From UBA7236 sp044227505 (GTDB lineage: Bacteria > Bacteroidota > Bacteroidia > Chitinophagales > BACL12): a stretch of 64,000 nt of DNA. Both the position numbers and the translations under genes were made by a program. Location of the stretch: positions 1 through 64,000 of the forward strand of contig JBGAWP010000003.1 of the NCBI GenBank assembly GCA_044227505.1. The letters are read 5' to 3'. Below, in pieces: positions 53,178-62,050 of the stretch. The notes under the pieces were generated by a model. That model saw only the letters and a list, made by a program, of their open reading frames with translations, was not told the origin of the DNA and made no database searches. Position 1 is the stretch's first letter, and each line of letters starts with the position of its first letter.

Positions 53178-54806
53178 ATGATCACAGTTAATAATGTTTC
53201 GCTTCGATATGGTAAACGCATTCTTTTTGAAGAAGCAAACCTCAAATTCACCAAAGGGAATTGTTACGGAATTATTGGTGCAAATGGTGCCGGTAAATCC
53301 ACTTTTTTAAAAATTATTTCGGGGGAGATAGAACCTACTACCGGCATCGTGGATATTACTCCCGGTGAACGTATGGCGGTGTTGAAACAAAATCACAGCG
53401 AATTTGACCAACATTCGGTAATTCATACCGTGATGATGGGACATAAAAAATTATGGGCCATTATTCAGGAAAAGGATGCTTTATATGCAAAACCCGATTT
53501 TAATGAAGCAGATGGTTTGCGCGTTGGAGATCTCGAAGCAGAATTCGGTGAAATGAATGGCTGGACAGCAGAAAGTGATGCTGCGGAATTATTAAGTAAT
53601 CTGGGAGTTACGGAAGATAAACACTACGAATACATGAAGGATCTTTCCGGAAAAGAAAAGGTGCGCGTTTTAATTGCACAGGCTCTTTTTGGAAATCCTG
53701 ATATTTTGTTGATGGATGAACCTACAAATGATCTGGATATTGATACCATTCAATGGTTGGAAAACTTTTTGGCAGATTATGAAAATACCGTTATCGTGGT
53801 TTCCCACGACAGACACTTTTTAGATGCGGTTTGCACACACGTCGCAGATATTGATTATGGCAAGATAAGCATTTTCACAGGTAATTATTCCTTCTGGTAT
53901 CAATCGTCGCAATTGATGTTGCAATTAATGTCGCAGAAAAATAAAAAGACTGAAGACAAACGCAAAGAATTACAGGATTTTATTGCACGATTCTCTGCCA
54001 ATGCCTCTAAAGCAAAACAAGCAACATCGCGTAAAAAAGCTTTGGAGAAATTAAATATAGAAGAATTAAGACCTTCCACACGTAAATATCCGGGAATATT
54101 TTTTAACCCTGATCGTGAAGTTGGGGATCAGGTATTACAGGTTACCAATTTATCAAAAACCGCAAACGGAAAATTGTTGTTTAAAAATATTTCTTTCATT
54201 GCAGAACGCGGAGATAAAATTGCAATTGTGAGTCGCGACCCGCTTGCAAAAACAAATTTCTTCGAGATTCTTGCAGGAGAAAAAAAGGCTGATATCGGTG
54301 AATTTAAATGGGGAGTTACCATCACCCCGAATTATTTACCAAACGATAATGCAGAATTTTTTACCGGTGATATTAATTTAATTGATTGGCTGCGTCAGTA
54401 TTCTAAAGATAAGGACGAATCATTTGTAAGAGGATTTTTGGGTCGTATGTTATTCAGCGGAGAAGAATCTTTAAAAAGTTGTAAAGTATTATCAGGTGGA
54501 GAAAAAGTGCGTTGCATGATCTCCAGAAGTATGTTGTTGGGAGGAAATACATTAATACTGGATGAACCAACCAATCACCTCGATATGGAAAGTATCACTG
54601 CCTTTAATAATGCGCTTCAGGATTTTAAAGGATTTATTTTATTTACCTCTCACGATCATCAATTCATGCAAACCGTTGCAAACAGGGTTATCGAAATTAC
54701 ACCAAATGGAGTTATTGATAAACTTATGACCTACGACGAATATATTGTGGATGAGAAGGTGAAGGAAATGCAGGAGAGGATGTATCCCGTCGAAGAGCTT
54801 GTTTAA
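53178..54806 (+). CDS. ABC-F family ATPase (YbiT-like)
   Basis: 542 residues with two ABC domains in one chain and no membrane helices. First Walker A GANGAGKST, signature LSGKEKVRVLIAQAL, Walker B ILLMDEPTNDLDID; second signature LSGGEKVRCMISRSML and Walker B LILDEPTNHLDMES. The second Walker A site is unusual: SRDPLAKTNFFEI instead of GxxGxGKS/T. ABC-F proteins bind ribosomes at the E site and help translation or resistance. YbiT-type members commonly show this divergent second site. Confidence 0.93.
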   Translation: MITVNNVSLRYGKRILFEEANLKFTKGNCYGIIGANGAGKSTFLKIISGEIEPTTGIVDITPGERMAVLKQNHSEFDQHSVIHTVMMGHKKLWAIIQEKDALYAKPDFNEADGLRVGDLEAEFGEMNGWTAESDAAELLSNLGVTEDKHYEYMKDLSGKEKVRVLIAQALFGNPDILLMDEPTNDLDIDTIQWLENFLADYENTVIVVSHDRHFLDAVCTHVADIDYGKISIFTGNYSFWYQSSQLMLQLMSQKNKKTEDKRKELQDFIARFSANASKAKQATSRKKALEKLNIEELRPSTRKYPGIFFNPDREVGDQVLQVTNLSKTANGKLLFKNISFIAERGDKIAIVSRDPLAKTNFFEILAGEKKADIGEFKWGVTITPNYLPNDNAEFFTGDINLIDWLRQYSKDKDESFVRGFLGRMLFSGEESLKSCKVLSGGEKVRCMISRSMLLGGNTLILDEPTNHLDMESITAFNNALQDFKGFILFTSHDHQFMQTVANRVIEITPNGVIDKLMTYDEYIVDEKVKEMQERMYPVEELV

Positions 54807-54822
54807 ACGATAACGCAGAAAA

Positions 54823-54847
54823 AATTGACAATTGACAATTGACAATT
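54823..54847. repeat. Short tandem repeat (ATTGACA units)
   Basis: Three copies of ATTGACA followed by ATT, just after the ABC-F stop codon. A simple sequence repeat of little evident function. Confidence 0.7.
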
Positions 54848-54941
54848 AAACAGCCGGGTTAACGAAAACATTCGGGAATTGAAGTCTCGTAATGAACCGG
54901 GATTAATAATAAATAATAATCAAAAAATAAAAAATAAAAAT

Positions 54942-55200
54942 CGGATCGACAACCCGGTAGATATTCCTTCGCATTGAACTATTAATATCGAACCTTTCTG
55001 CCAGCAGTCGCCAGGTAGGTAAAGAACAAGGAATAAAGAATAATAATCGGATAGACATCCCATTAGATATTCCTTCGTATTGAACACTTTTAATATCGAA
55101 CCTGCCTGCCGGTAGGCAGGTAAAGAACAAGGAATAAAGAACATTAATAGGATCGATATCCCATGAGATATTTCTTCTCCTTAAACACCATTTATAATTT
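54942..55200. repeat. Three imperfect tandem copies (about 101-106-base period) of an unknown repeat
   Basis: Units begin at about 54942, 55048 and 55149. Each contains GGAT(C/A)GA(C/T)A, GATATTCCTTCG or GATATTTCTTCT and a following TTGAAC- or TTAAAC-type segment. The first two also share TTAATATCGAACCT and GTAAAGAACAAGGAATAAAGAA. The second unit includes the palindrome CCTGCCTGCCGGTAGGCAGG. No credible frame runs across. Confidence 0.7.
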
Positions 55201-55252
55201 TAAATAATCAGTTTACTTGATGTTGTTAACTTTAATATACACTTAAATTCAA

Positions 55253-55265
55253 ACCCCAGAGGGGT
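55253..55265. repeat. Hairpin repeat family C (ACCCCAGAGGGGT)
   Basis: ACCCC and GGGGT arms pair around AGA. A second copy at 55306-55318 lies 53 bases on. Both stand in the gap before the msrB gene. Confidence 0.7.
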
Positions 55266-55305
55266 GACATTATTATAGTAAAATTCATATCCAAAATTCT
55301 GCAAA

Positions 55306-55318
55306 ACCCCAGAGGGGT
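55306..55318. repeat. Hairpin repeat family C (ACCCCAGAGGGGT)
   Basis: Same 13-base palindromic core as 55253-55265. Confidence 0.7.
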
Positions 55319-55443
55319 GGTATTATAATCTATATAACCAAAACTCTGATTGATACTGGAAACTATTTTTATAAAGCAATTGTTTAAAAATCCATACTCA
55401 CAAAAACCTCGTTTATATGTCCATAACAACCATCTACAATATC

Positions 55444-55995
55444 ATGAGAAAGCATTTAATGATCTTTACTATTGCATTGATACCTGCAATTTTTAGTTGT
55501 GGACAAAGCAATACAAGCAATTTAGAATCAAAATCTACAGTAGATACTACTGAACAGAAGATAATGATCACCTTGGAATCACCGGATTATGTATGGGATG
55601 GCGTGAAGATCACCAAGACAGATGCGGAATGGAAAAAAATAATGACGGAGCAACAATTTTATGTTGCAAGACAAGCCGGAACGGAAAGACCTTTTAACAA
55701 TCCTTTTCATGACAATCATGAGGAGGGTATTTATTATTGCGTTGGCTGCGGGATGCCATTATTTGATGCACAACATAAATTTGATTCAGGAACCGGTTGG
55801 CCGAGTTTTTATCAGCCGATAAATGCTAAAAATATTGGTTCTGATACCGACACCGATATCGGGTATGTTAGAGATGAAATTCACTGTGCACGTTGTGAGG
55901 CTCATCTGGGACATGTATTTGATGACGCACCTTCCACACCAACGGGTTTGCGTTACTGTATAAACTCTGCCTCATTAATTTTCAAAAAAAGATAA
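55444..55995 (+). CDS. msrB: Peptide-methionine (R)-S-oxide reductase, lipoprotein form
   Basis: 183 residues from ATG 55444; an upstream in-frame ATG at 55417 would put nine residues before the signal. Lipobox IFSCGQS. MsrB fold with the zinc site CVGCG and CARCEAHLGHVF, substrate loop FDSGTGWPSF, and catalytic cysteine in RYCINSASL. It repairs methionine R-sulfoxide, here in the periplasm/outer membrane as a lipoprotein. Copper and oxidative stress genes are nearby, but no operon link is seen. Confidence 0.94.
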   Translation: MRKHLMIFTIALIPAIFSCGQSNTSNLESKSTVDTTEQKIMITLESPDYVWDGVKITKTDAEWKKIMTEQQFYVARQAGTERPFNNPFHDNHEEGIYYCVGCGMPLFDAQHKFDSGTGWPSFYQPINAKNIGSDTDTDIGYVRDEIHCARCEAHLGHVFDDAPSTPTGLRYCINSASLIFKKR

Positions 55996-56000
55996 CTTTG
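55993..56000 (+). promoter_or_regulatory. Possible -7 element overlapping the msrB stop codon
   Basis: TAACTTTG matches TAnnTTTG and includes the TAA stop of msrB. It stands 22 bases before the TTG start of the methyltransferase gene. No -33 box was found, so this could be chance. Confidence 0.25.
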
Positions 56001-56022
56001 CTGCCTCTTTACACTTGCAGCA

Positions 56023-56634
56023 TTGGTATTATACATCATTCATAAGGTTCCGCTTTTCAGAAAACTCTATTTTAATAGCGTTGGAAGACCTTTTGTATCA
56101 AAAAAAATAAGACCTCTAATAAGTATTTTGCCCAATAATTCACCGATTTTAGATATTGGCTCCGGAAACGGATTGGCAGCGCATCTGCTGAAAGAAAAAG
56201 GGTTTAATATAGTTCCTCTCGATATTCATGAAGGCAATTATCATCCTTCTGTAAAACCCATTGTTTACGATGGGAAAAATATTCCTTTTGGAGATAACAG
56301 TTTTCATACAGGCATTATTCTTACTGTTTTGCATCATATTGATGATCCTGAAGTGGTATTAAAGGAAGCCGTAAGAGTGTGTGAGGAATTAGTGATCATG
56401 GAGGATATTTATGAAAATAAAATGCAACAATATCTCACCTATTTTTTAGACCGCGTAGCCAATTTATTTTATTCGCCTTGCCCTCACACCAATAAAAATG
56501 ATGCTCAATGGCGTGCAACATTTGCAAAACATAATCTTGAAGTTGTTACAGTGCATTACCGCAAAGTGATCTTTGTGATCAAACAAGCAGTTTATCATGT
56601 TAAAAAGGTAAACGCAGCTAAAAAAGCTATTTAA
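56023..56634 (+). CDS. Class I SAM-dependent methyltransferase
   Basis: 203 residues from a TTG at 56023; no ATG is available until far inside. Core motifs: ILDIGSGNGLAAHLLKEKGF (motif I), VPLDIHEGNY (motif II), FHTGIILTVLHHIDDPEVVLKE (motif IV). The remainder has CVELVIMED-like strand (CEELVIMEDIYEN). The substrate is not identifiable. Its stop is one base from the oppositely read btuD-type stop, leaving no room for a terminator between the genes. Confidence 0.8.
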   Translation: MVLYIIHKVPLFRKLYFNSVGRPFVSKKIRPLISILPNNSPILDIGSGNGLAAHLLKEKGFNIVPLDIHEGNYHPSVKPIVYDGKNIPFGDNSFHTGIILTVLHHIDDPEVVLKEAVRVCEELVIMEDIYENKMQQYLTYFLDRVANLFYSPCPHTNKNDAQWRATFAKHNLEVVTVHYRKVIFVIKQAVYHVKKVNAAKKAI

Positions 56635-56635
56635 T

Positions 56636-57457
56636 TCAATAACGAAGGTTTGTTTCAAACTTGCGATTTACTGCATCGAATTTGAAATTAGGTGCATTAA
56701 AAAAATATTCAAATTGTTTGTTGTCAATAAGCGATTGTGTATCACCGAAAACATATTCCCCTTTATGATTTAAAAGGATACAATAGTCAGCAATTTGAAG
56801 AGCCAGATCCAATTCATGTGAGGCAAATAAAATAGTTTTGTTTTGAGTTCTTAATTTTTTTATTCGCGAAAATATTTCCACCTTATTCAGAATATCCAGA
56901 TGCGATGTAGGTTCATCCAATAATATTACCGGAGTTTCCTGAATCAACACTCTGGCTATCATAACCTTTTGCATCTCTCCGTCGCTGAGCTGATAAACAG
57001 GTCGGTTTATAAATCCCTCTAAGTTAAACTCTGTGATAACTTCCTCTATTATCCTTTTATCCTTCAGTTCAAGCACATGCATAAATCCGGTATAAGGCGC
57101 TCTTGCCAAATATAAAATTTCACGGACAGTTAACGATTGCAATAACTCTCCCCTACCCGATAAAACTATTCCGAGGTGTTTGGCAAGTGGTTCTGCCGAA
57201 TAATCTTGAATTGGCTTATCATTCATTAAAACAACACCGGACTTTATTTTTTGCAAACCCGCTATGCTGCGCAATAAGGATGATTTTCCTGTCCCGTTCA
57301 ATCCGAGCAAGGCAACAATTTTATTTTCAGGTATTCCGAAATTAATATCCCGCAGTAATATATTTTTACCATATCCAATGGAAACATCTTTTAATTGTAT
57401 AATATTATTATTTCCCGGTTCTTTCAAAATAATCTTTTCATGTGTTGATTTTTCCAA
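56636..57457 (-). CDS. btuD: Cobalamin-type ABC transporter, ATP-binding subunit (BtuD-like)
   Basis: Walker A LLGLNGTGKSSLLRS, signature LSDGEMQKVMIARVL, Walker B PVILLDEPTSHLDI and H-loop FASHELDL are intact. Start uncertain: TTG 57457 gives 273 residues; TTG 57427 overlaps the permease stop and may be the real start. The FecE/BtuD/HmuV subfamily powers import of B12, haem or siderophores. Position fourth behind a cobalamin riboswitch makes B12 the best reading. The name is by context. Confidence 0.86.
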   Translation of the reverse strand: MEKSTHEKIILKEPGNNNIIQLKDVSIGYGKNILLRDINFGIPENKIVALLGLNGTGKSSLLRSIAGLQKIKSGVVLMNDKPIQDYSAEPLAKHLGIVLSGRGELLQSLTVREILYLARAPYTGFMHVLELKDKRIIEEVITEFNLEGFINRPVYQLSDGEMQKVMIARVLIQETPVILLDEPTSHLDILNKVEIFSRIKKLRTQNKTILFASHELDLALQIADYCILLNHKGEYVFGDTQSLIDNKQFEYFFNAPNFKFDAVNRKFETNLRY

Positions 57458-58449
57458 AGAATATAGATTACAAAGGGTGCTCCCATAAAGGCAGTGATGG
57501 AATTTAATGGCAATATTCCGGAATCTCCACTTACAAGTGTCAGCATATCACATATCAGCAAAATAATGATCCCGCATAAAACCGATGCCGGTATTAAAAT
57601 ATAGTGATCGTTTGTCCGGAACAACATTCTGGCAAGATGAGGGACTGCAATTCCAACAAAAGCAATAGGTCCGCAGAAAGCGGTGATGCTGCCTGTTAAA
57701 AGTGCTGTTAAAAAAATAATTACATATTTAATTTGTTGCAGATTTAATCCGAGGCTTCTCGCATAATTTTCCCCCAACAATAATAGATTTAGTTTTTTAG
57801 CGAAAAACACTGCTGTTATCACACCAATTATTACTAATGGTGCCAATAAATACAATTGTGACCAGGTTACACCACCCAAACTTCCGAAGGTCCAGAGTAT
57901 AAATAATTTTAAGGCTCCTTTTTCGCTGTAATATTGTAAAATACCAACCACTGCGCTTATTGCCATTCCAAACATTAATCCGAAAATGAGCAGGGTTATG
58001 CTATCTTTTATTTTATAGGCAACTGCTAATATAATTAACAACATTATTGCAGATCCAAGAATGGCCGCAATAATAATAGTGTAACTGTTATAGGCAGAGA
58101 TAGAAAATATAGTTCCAGCAGATAACATCACAATAGCAACAAACAAACTTGCTCCTGCAGAAACTCCGAGTATATCGGGACCTGCAACGGGATTTCTGAA
58201 ATAGGTTTGCATCATTAGGCCTGCAACAGGTAAAGCTGCACCTGCGATTATTGCAGTGAGCGCTTTTGGCAAGCGTGATTGTAATAAAATAACAGAGGAT
58301 GCGGAATCACTATCCTGATTATTAAATAAAATACCTAAAATTTCCGACAAGGGAATATGAACAGAACCAGTAATAATATCCCACAAAAAAATAATTATTG
58401 CGATAATAAAAAGTGAAATAAATAATAATATTGTGGATTGTTTTTTCAC
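57424..58449 (-). CDS. btuC: Cobalamin-type ABC transporter permease (FecCD/BtuC-like)
   Basis: 341 residues, ten helices, typical FecCD layout. Hallmarks: RLPKALTAIIAGAALPVAGLMMQ and FRNPVAGPDILGVSAGA near the start, GLMFGMAISAVVGILQY, and the EAA-like PIAFVGIAVPHLARMLFRT. GTG start overlaps the binding-protein stop (GTGA), so translation is coupled. Part of the riboswitch-controlled B12 operon. Confidence 0.88.
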   Translation of the reverse strand: MKKQSTILLFISLFIIAIIIFLWDIITGSVHIPLSEILGILFNNQDSDSASSVILLQSRLPKALTAIIAGAALPVAGLMMQTYFRNPVAGPDILGVSAGASLFVAIVMLSAGTIFSISAYNSYTIIIAAILGSAIMLLIILAVAYKIKDSITLLIFGLMFGMAISAVVGILQYYSEKGALKLFILWTFGSLGGVTWSQLYLLAPLVIIGVITAVFFAKKLNLLLLGENYARSLGLNLQQIKYVIIFLTALLTGSITAFCGPIAFVGIAVPHLARMLFRTNDHYILIPASVLCGIIILLICDMLTLVSGDSGILPLNSITAFMGAPFVIYILWKNQHMKRLF

Positions 58450-59588
58450 TCCAGATGTTTATAGTATACGAAGGAATGATGCACCATTAATTCCGGATGA
58501 AATATTTTCACGAGATCCTGTAACACAATTTGCGGTGCAAAAACCGCGCTTTCCCAATAATCGTTACCACCAAAACTATTTACACGGTTATTATTATTAT
58601 ATACTTCTTCTCTGCGGTAAGCATTAAAATAATTAAATCGTATATCTACATTCACCATGTCCTGCAAAGTTTCTGAAGCACCCGGATGCAGCCATACATC
58701 AGCATTTTTTGCTTTACTTATCACGTCTTCAAAAGAAACAGGAAAATTCCCGGTTTTATCGTCTGTGCTCCAGATATAATCAGCACCGGCATCCTTTAAA
58801 AATGATGCGGCAAAACTTTTTCCACCCGGCACTGTCCATTCCCCTTTAAAAGCAGATCCTGTAAAAACAGTCGGTTTATTTTTAATAGTGTCCGTCATTT
58901 TTTTAATCTCCTGGTATTCTCTTTCCACGGTCTTAAATAAGCTATTAGCCTCGGTTAATTTATCAAAAAAAGTCGCGACAAATTTGATCCATTCTGCTTG
59001 TCCCAGAGGTGTTAATTCCAGATATTCATTATTTAATACCGGTTTAAGTTTTAATGATCTCATCTTATCGAATTGATCATAAGCGGGATTGCCGCTGTTA
59101 TATGCCATAATAATATCAGGTTGCAATAATACGAGCAGCTCCACATTTATACCACCTTCAGTTCCGATATCCTGAATATGATTATCCAATACAAGTTGAT
59201 TTATTTTCTCAGAATATATATATTTCACTCCACTAAAAGCGATCAATTTTTCTTCGACTTTTAATGCTTCCAAAAATGGCAAATGTGTTGTCGATAAACT
59301 TGCAAGATCTGCAATAGGTATGTGAATATATTCTATACCTTCTGATTTTACCGTAGGCTCATCATTTCTATATAAATAATACTGCTGAATAATTTTTGAT
59401 GAGTCCAACGGATCTACGACAGATACCAGATAATGATCAGTATGTTCTGTTATAGTGAAACCTTTTGCATATTGTATATCCACCCCTACGCCCGTTTCGT
59501 CTGAATTTTGTTCTCTTTTAACATCCCTACAGGAAATAAAGAATAATATCAAAATAAGAGGGAAAGTATATGAAGTGGAATTAAACAT
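58446..59588 (-). CDS. btuF: Cobalamin-type ABC substrate-binding lipoprotein (BtuF-like)
   Basis: 380 residues, lipobox ILFFISCRD. Class III binding-protein fold: VVDPLDSSKII near the start, SEKINQLVLDNHIQDIGTEGGIN, LLVLLQPDIIMAY and the C-lobe GKSFAASFLKDAGADYIW. In-frame to a GTGA overlap with btuC. The periplasmic binding protein delivers B12 to BtuCD. Substrate assigned from riboswitch context, not from sequence alone. Confidence 0.85.
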   Translation of the reverse strand: MFNSTSYTFPLILILFFISCRDVKREQNSDETGVGVDIQYAKGFTITEHTDHYLVSVVDPLDSSKIIQQYYLYRNDEPTVKSEGIEYIHIPIADLASLSTTHLPFLEALKVEEKLIAFSGVKYIYSEKINQLVLDNHIQDIGTEGGINVELLVLLQPDIIMAYNSGNPAYDQFDKMRSLKLKPVLNNEYLELTPLGQAEWIKFVATFFDKLTEANSLFKTVEREYQEIKKMTDTIKNKPTVFTGSAFKGEWTVPGGKSFAASFLKDAGADYIWSTDDKTGNFPVSFEDVISKAKNADVWLHPGASETLQDMVNVDIRFNYFNAYRREEVYNNNNRVNSFGGNDYWESAVFAPQIVLQDLVKIFHPELMVHHSFVYYKHLE

Positions 59589-59656
59589 TTAAAAAGGTTC
59601 AATATTAAAATATCCGGAATTAAAGTTTGATGAAACTCCAATTCCGGATACGCTAC

Positions 59657-60940
59657 TTATATTTTTGAAATGATCTGCGTTTGTGTATTTGTATCTGTAG
59701 TTATGGAAATTAAATAACTACCTGCTGTGAGATGTTTAACATCTGTTGTAAAATTGGCAGAATTTACATCATGATGTTCCATTAATTTTTTACCGATCAT
59801 ATCGGTGATAATTACGGATTTAATTGGTGTCGCAGCGCTGATCATAATCTTATCTGCAGTTGGATTTGGGTAAAGGGACACATTAATTTCTTCAACATTA
59901 TTTATTCCCGTGGAAGTGCGCACATCAAAGGCAAAGTTTCCCGGTGAGACACTTACATCAAAGGAGTTTACCAAAATACCATCAGCATCAAAAATATTTA
60001 CTTTACCGTAACTGAAATAATCCGTCTCGGAGGTATAGGTAAGATCATTAATACCATCAAATTCCAAAGCATAAAAGCTTACGCCATATTCATTCTCGCT
60101 AATGATAGCACCTGAAACAGGATCAAATTTACTAAGTGTGGTTCCAAACATTTCCTGATAATAAATACTGCCATCAACAAATGCTGAAGTTCCACAACCG
60201 GAGGAAATATTTTCAAGATCAGTTGTTACAATATCCCCTGAAATAATTTTATAAGCAGATACTGAACTACCTGTAAAATCTTTATTGTTAAGGGTGTAAA
60301 TATTATCACCATCTAACATTAAATTATCAGGATTAATACCGTTTGCACCAAGATCAACAAGGTTGGTAAGCGTCTCAGCTGCAAGATCAACTTCCGCAAT
60401 CATTCCAACTTCCATTCCGAAATTAAATCCATTATTTACTGCTATGTAAGCAATACCATCTTTAATGGCAACACCTTCTGTTGTGTAATTTAGTTCCGCA
60501 TTGGATATTTCGAATTCAAGATCAAGGGTGGATTTATTATAAACCTGAATATAGGAATCAAAAGACACCAAATATTCACCGCGGGTTACCACAATATAAT
60601 TATCATCCACAGCAATTTTTCTGATACCGGGAACTTCTATGGTATTTAAAAGTTCATCAGTAAAAAGATCATATTGCAGCAAAAATTTATCTGCAGCAAT
60701 ATAATAACTGCTTTCATCTAAAATAATATCTGAAGCAAAACGCGCATTTTCTATCTCATCAAGCATTGTATAAATATTTGTTTCCGGATCGTAAGCACCC
60801 ACAGAAACAGGAGTTAATATCTCTCCCGAAAAATAATCGAAGTAGCCTTCATTAAGGATTAGCACTCTTTCCACATAAGTTTGTGCAACCAGAGAAGTGG
60901 TAATAAAACTGATAATTAAAGCGTAAGTAATTTTTTTCAT
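59657..60940 (-). CDS. T9SS-sorted beta-propeller, first gene of B12 operon (BtuG-like role)
   Basis: 427 residues. Signal peptide to about 19. YncE/DUF5074-like seven-bladed propeller: RVLILNEGYFDYFSGEILTP, AYDPETNIYTML, IQVYNKSTLDLEFEI, KGAIYLN-like TLNNKDFTGSSVSAY. The tail VSLYPNPTADKIMI... is a T9SS type A sorting domain. In Bacteroides BtuG proteins are propellers that bind B12 at the cell surface as lipoproteins; here the anchor would be T9SS instead. The first position directly behind the riboswitch supports this role. No BtuB receptor is in the window. Confidence 0.8.
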   Translation of the reverse strand: MKKITYALIISFITTSLVAQTYVERVLILNEGYFDYFSGEILTPVSVGAYDPETNIYTMLDEIENARFASDIILDESSYYIAADKFLLQYDLFTDELLNTIEVPGIRKIAVDDNYIVVTRGEYLVSFDSYIQVYNKSTLDLEFEISNAELNYTTEGVAIKDGIAYIAVNNGFNFGMEVGMIAEVDLAAETLTNLVDLGANGINPDNLMLDGDNIYTLNNKDFTGSSVSAYKIISGDIVTTDLENISSGCGTSAFVDGSIYYQEMFGTTLSKFDPVSGAIISENEYGVSFYALEFDGINDLTYTSETDYFSYGKVNIFDADGILVNSFDVSVSPGNFAFDVRTSTGINNVEEINVSLYPNPTADKIMISAATPIKSVIITDMIGKKLMEHHDVNSANFTTDVKHLTAGSYLISITTDTNTQTQIISKI

Positions 60941-61096
60941 ATTGGTTGATTTTTAAGTAATTAAAAAATATTTAAATAATAGCATTAATATCCATTGGAT
61001 CAATAACATCAGAGACTTAACACAAAATCGTATACACAATGAATACAGATATTAATCTGAACACATCATTCACTTTTGCCCCAAAAGTTTTGATCG

Positions 61097-61271
61097 TGCA
61101 ATTACAGGCAGGTCTTCTGACTATTCCGCCTTTTGATTTGCCTTCCCATCAGCCGAGACTGAAAGTGACAATGAAGTATCAAAAGTTTTAAGCACAGGCT
61201 GCGGATTTACAGCAGTGGGGACTGTTCCGGATTCTCACCGGATTCCCTCTTAGGATGTAACTAAAATTGCA
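61097..61271 (-). ncRNA. Cobalamin (adenosylcobalamin-type) riboswitch
   Basis: On the minus strand the element opens with a 7-base P1 arm TGCAATT (61271-61265) and closes with AATTGCA (61103-61097). Conserved segments appear in order: GGGAATCCGGTGAGAATCCGG, then CAGTCCCCACTGCTGTAAATCCG, then the B12 box AGTCAGAAGACCTGCCTG (61122-61105). It lies 156 bases before the propeller gene and controls the whole operon. Confidence 0.93.
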
Positions 61272-61295
61272 GTTACATCAACCTAATTTGCATTA

Positions 61296-61303
61296 CAAAA
61301 ATA
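61296..61303 (-). promoter_or_regulatory. -7 element in front of the riboswitch
   Basis: TATTTTTG on the minus strand matches TAnnTTTG. A start about seven bases downstream would place +1 near 61290, some 20 bases before the riboswitch P1. A -33 TTG was not seen. Confidence 0.5.
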
Positions 61304-61465
61304 CTAAACGGAATGGTATATAATAGGATTCTCCCAAATATTTATACACAAGTACAAAACATCACACAATATTTTAATGCCGTTTGCGTTTTACATCTGT
61401 CTTGTCGCAGAGACGTTCAAGTAAGAAAAGGCGCTGCGCCCCAGGGGTGCGGCGTCCTTATGTTT

Positions 61466-61496
61466 TAAGGGGGTTCATCGGTATGATTCCCCCTTA
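61466..61496. terminator. Hairpin of uncertain role
   Basis: TAAGGGGG and CCCCCTTA pair with a 15-base loop. T-rich sequence follows on the plus side, A-rich on the other. It lies between the riboswitch region and the hairpin repeats, where the minus-strand gene at 62051 could need a terminator. Weak call. Confidence 0.35.
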
Positions 61497-61674
61497 TTTA
61501 TAAGATAAAATAAATGTTATTTTCAAACTTACCATAACTCTTTAATTATAATCAGAAAATCGTTTTACCCAACCATTATTTTCAAATAATTAGGATTTAT
61601 TGAATTAACCTTTACATTGAATATTTGTCCTCCGGATTTAACCGTTGAACCGGAATTGGTAGTATCAATATGCC

Positions 61675-61929
61675 ATCCCTACGGGACTAACGTATTTCTG
61701 TTTTTTTGATGCTACCAATATTTCGTCCCTACGGGACTGAATTTATACCGAAGAAATTTTGTAATGAATTGACATCTTTTACATATTAGTATTAACAAAA
61801 GTGCCGTCTACCGCTACCAATGGTATAATGGTAGCTCCTCGGTAATCAAATTACCTAAGTGCCGCAGGCATGATATATCGGTAGCACTAAAGGAATCAAT
61901 TTTTCCTAGTGCCGTAGGCATGAAATATA
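61675..61929. repeat. Second cluster of hairpin repeat families A and B
   Basis: Family B (CCCTACGGGAC) at 61677-61687 and GTCCCTACGGGAC at 61725-61737, then family A as GTGCCG(C/T)AGGCA at 61859-61870 and 61909-61920. A related GGTAGC-rich piece (61810-61840) lies between. The same families occur at 52701-53036. No gene is present from 61304 to 62050. Confidence 0.7.
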
Positions 61930-62050
61930 AAAAACTTTTATGGAGAAAATGTCTTGTATGGGAAGTCTTTGCTTTAAGTAAGAGTAATCTTAAGATGCCT
62001 TAATGTTAAGTTTGGCAAAAACCAGAAATTAAAGATGTCAACAGACCAAA

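Noticed and set aside
61390..61460. Palindromic GGCGCTGCGCCCC region as an origin or att site
   Set aside because: Only a short inverted repeat is present; there are no iterons, integrase or duplicated ends.
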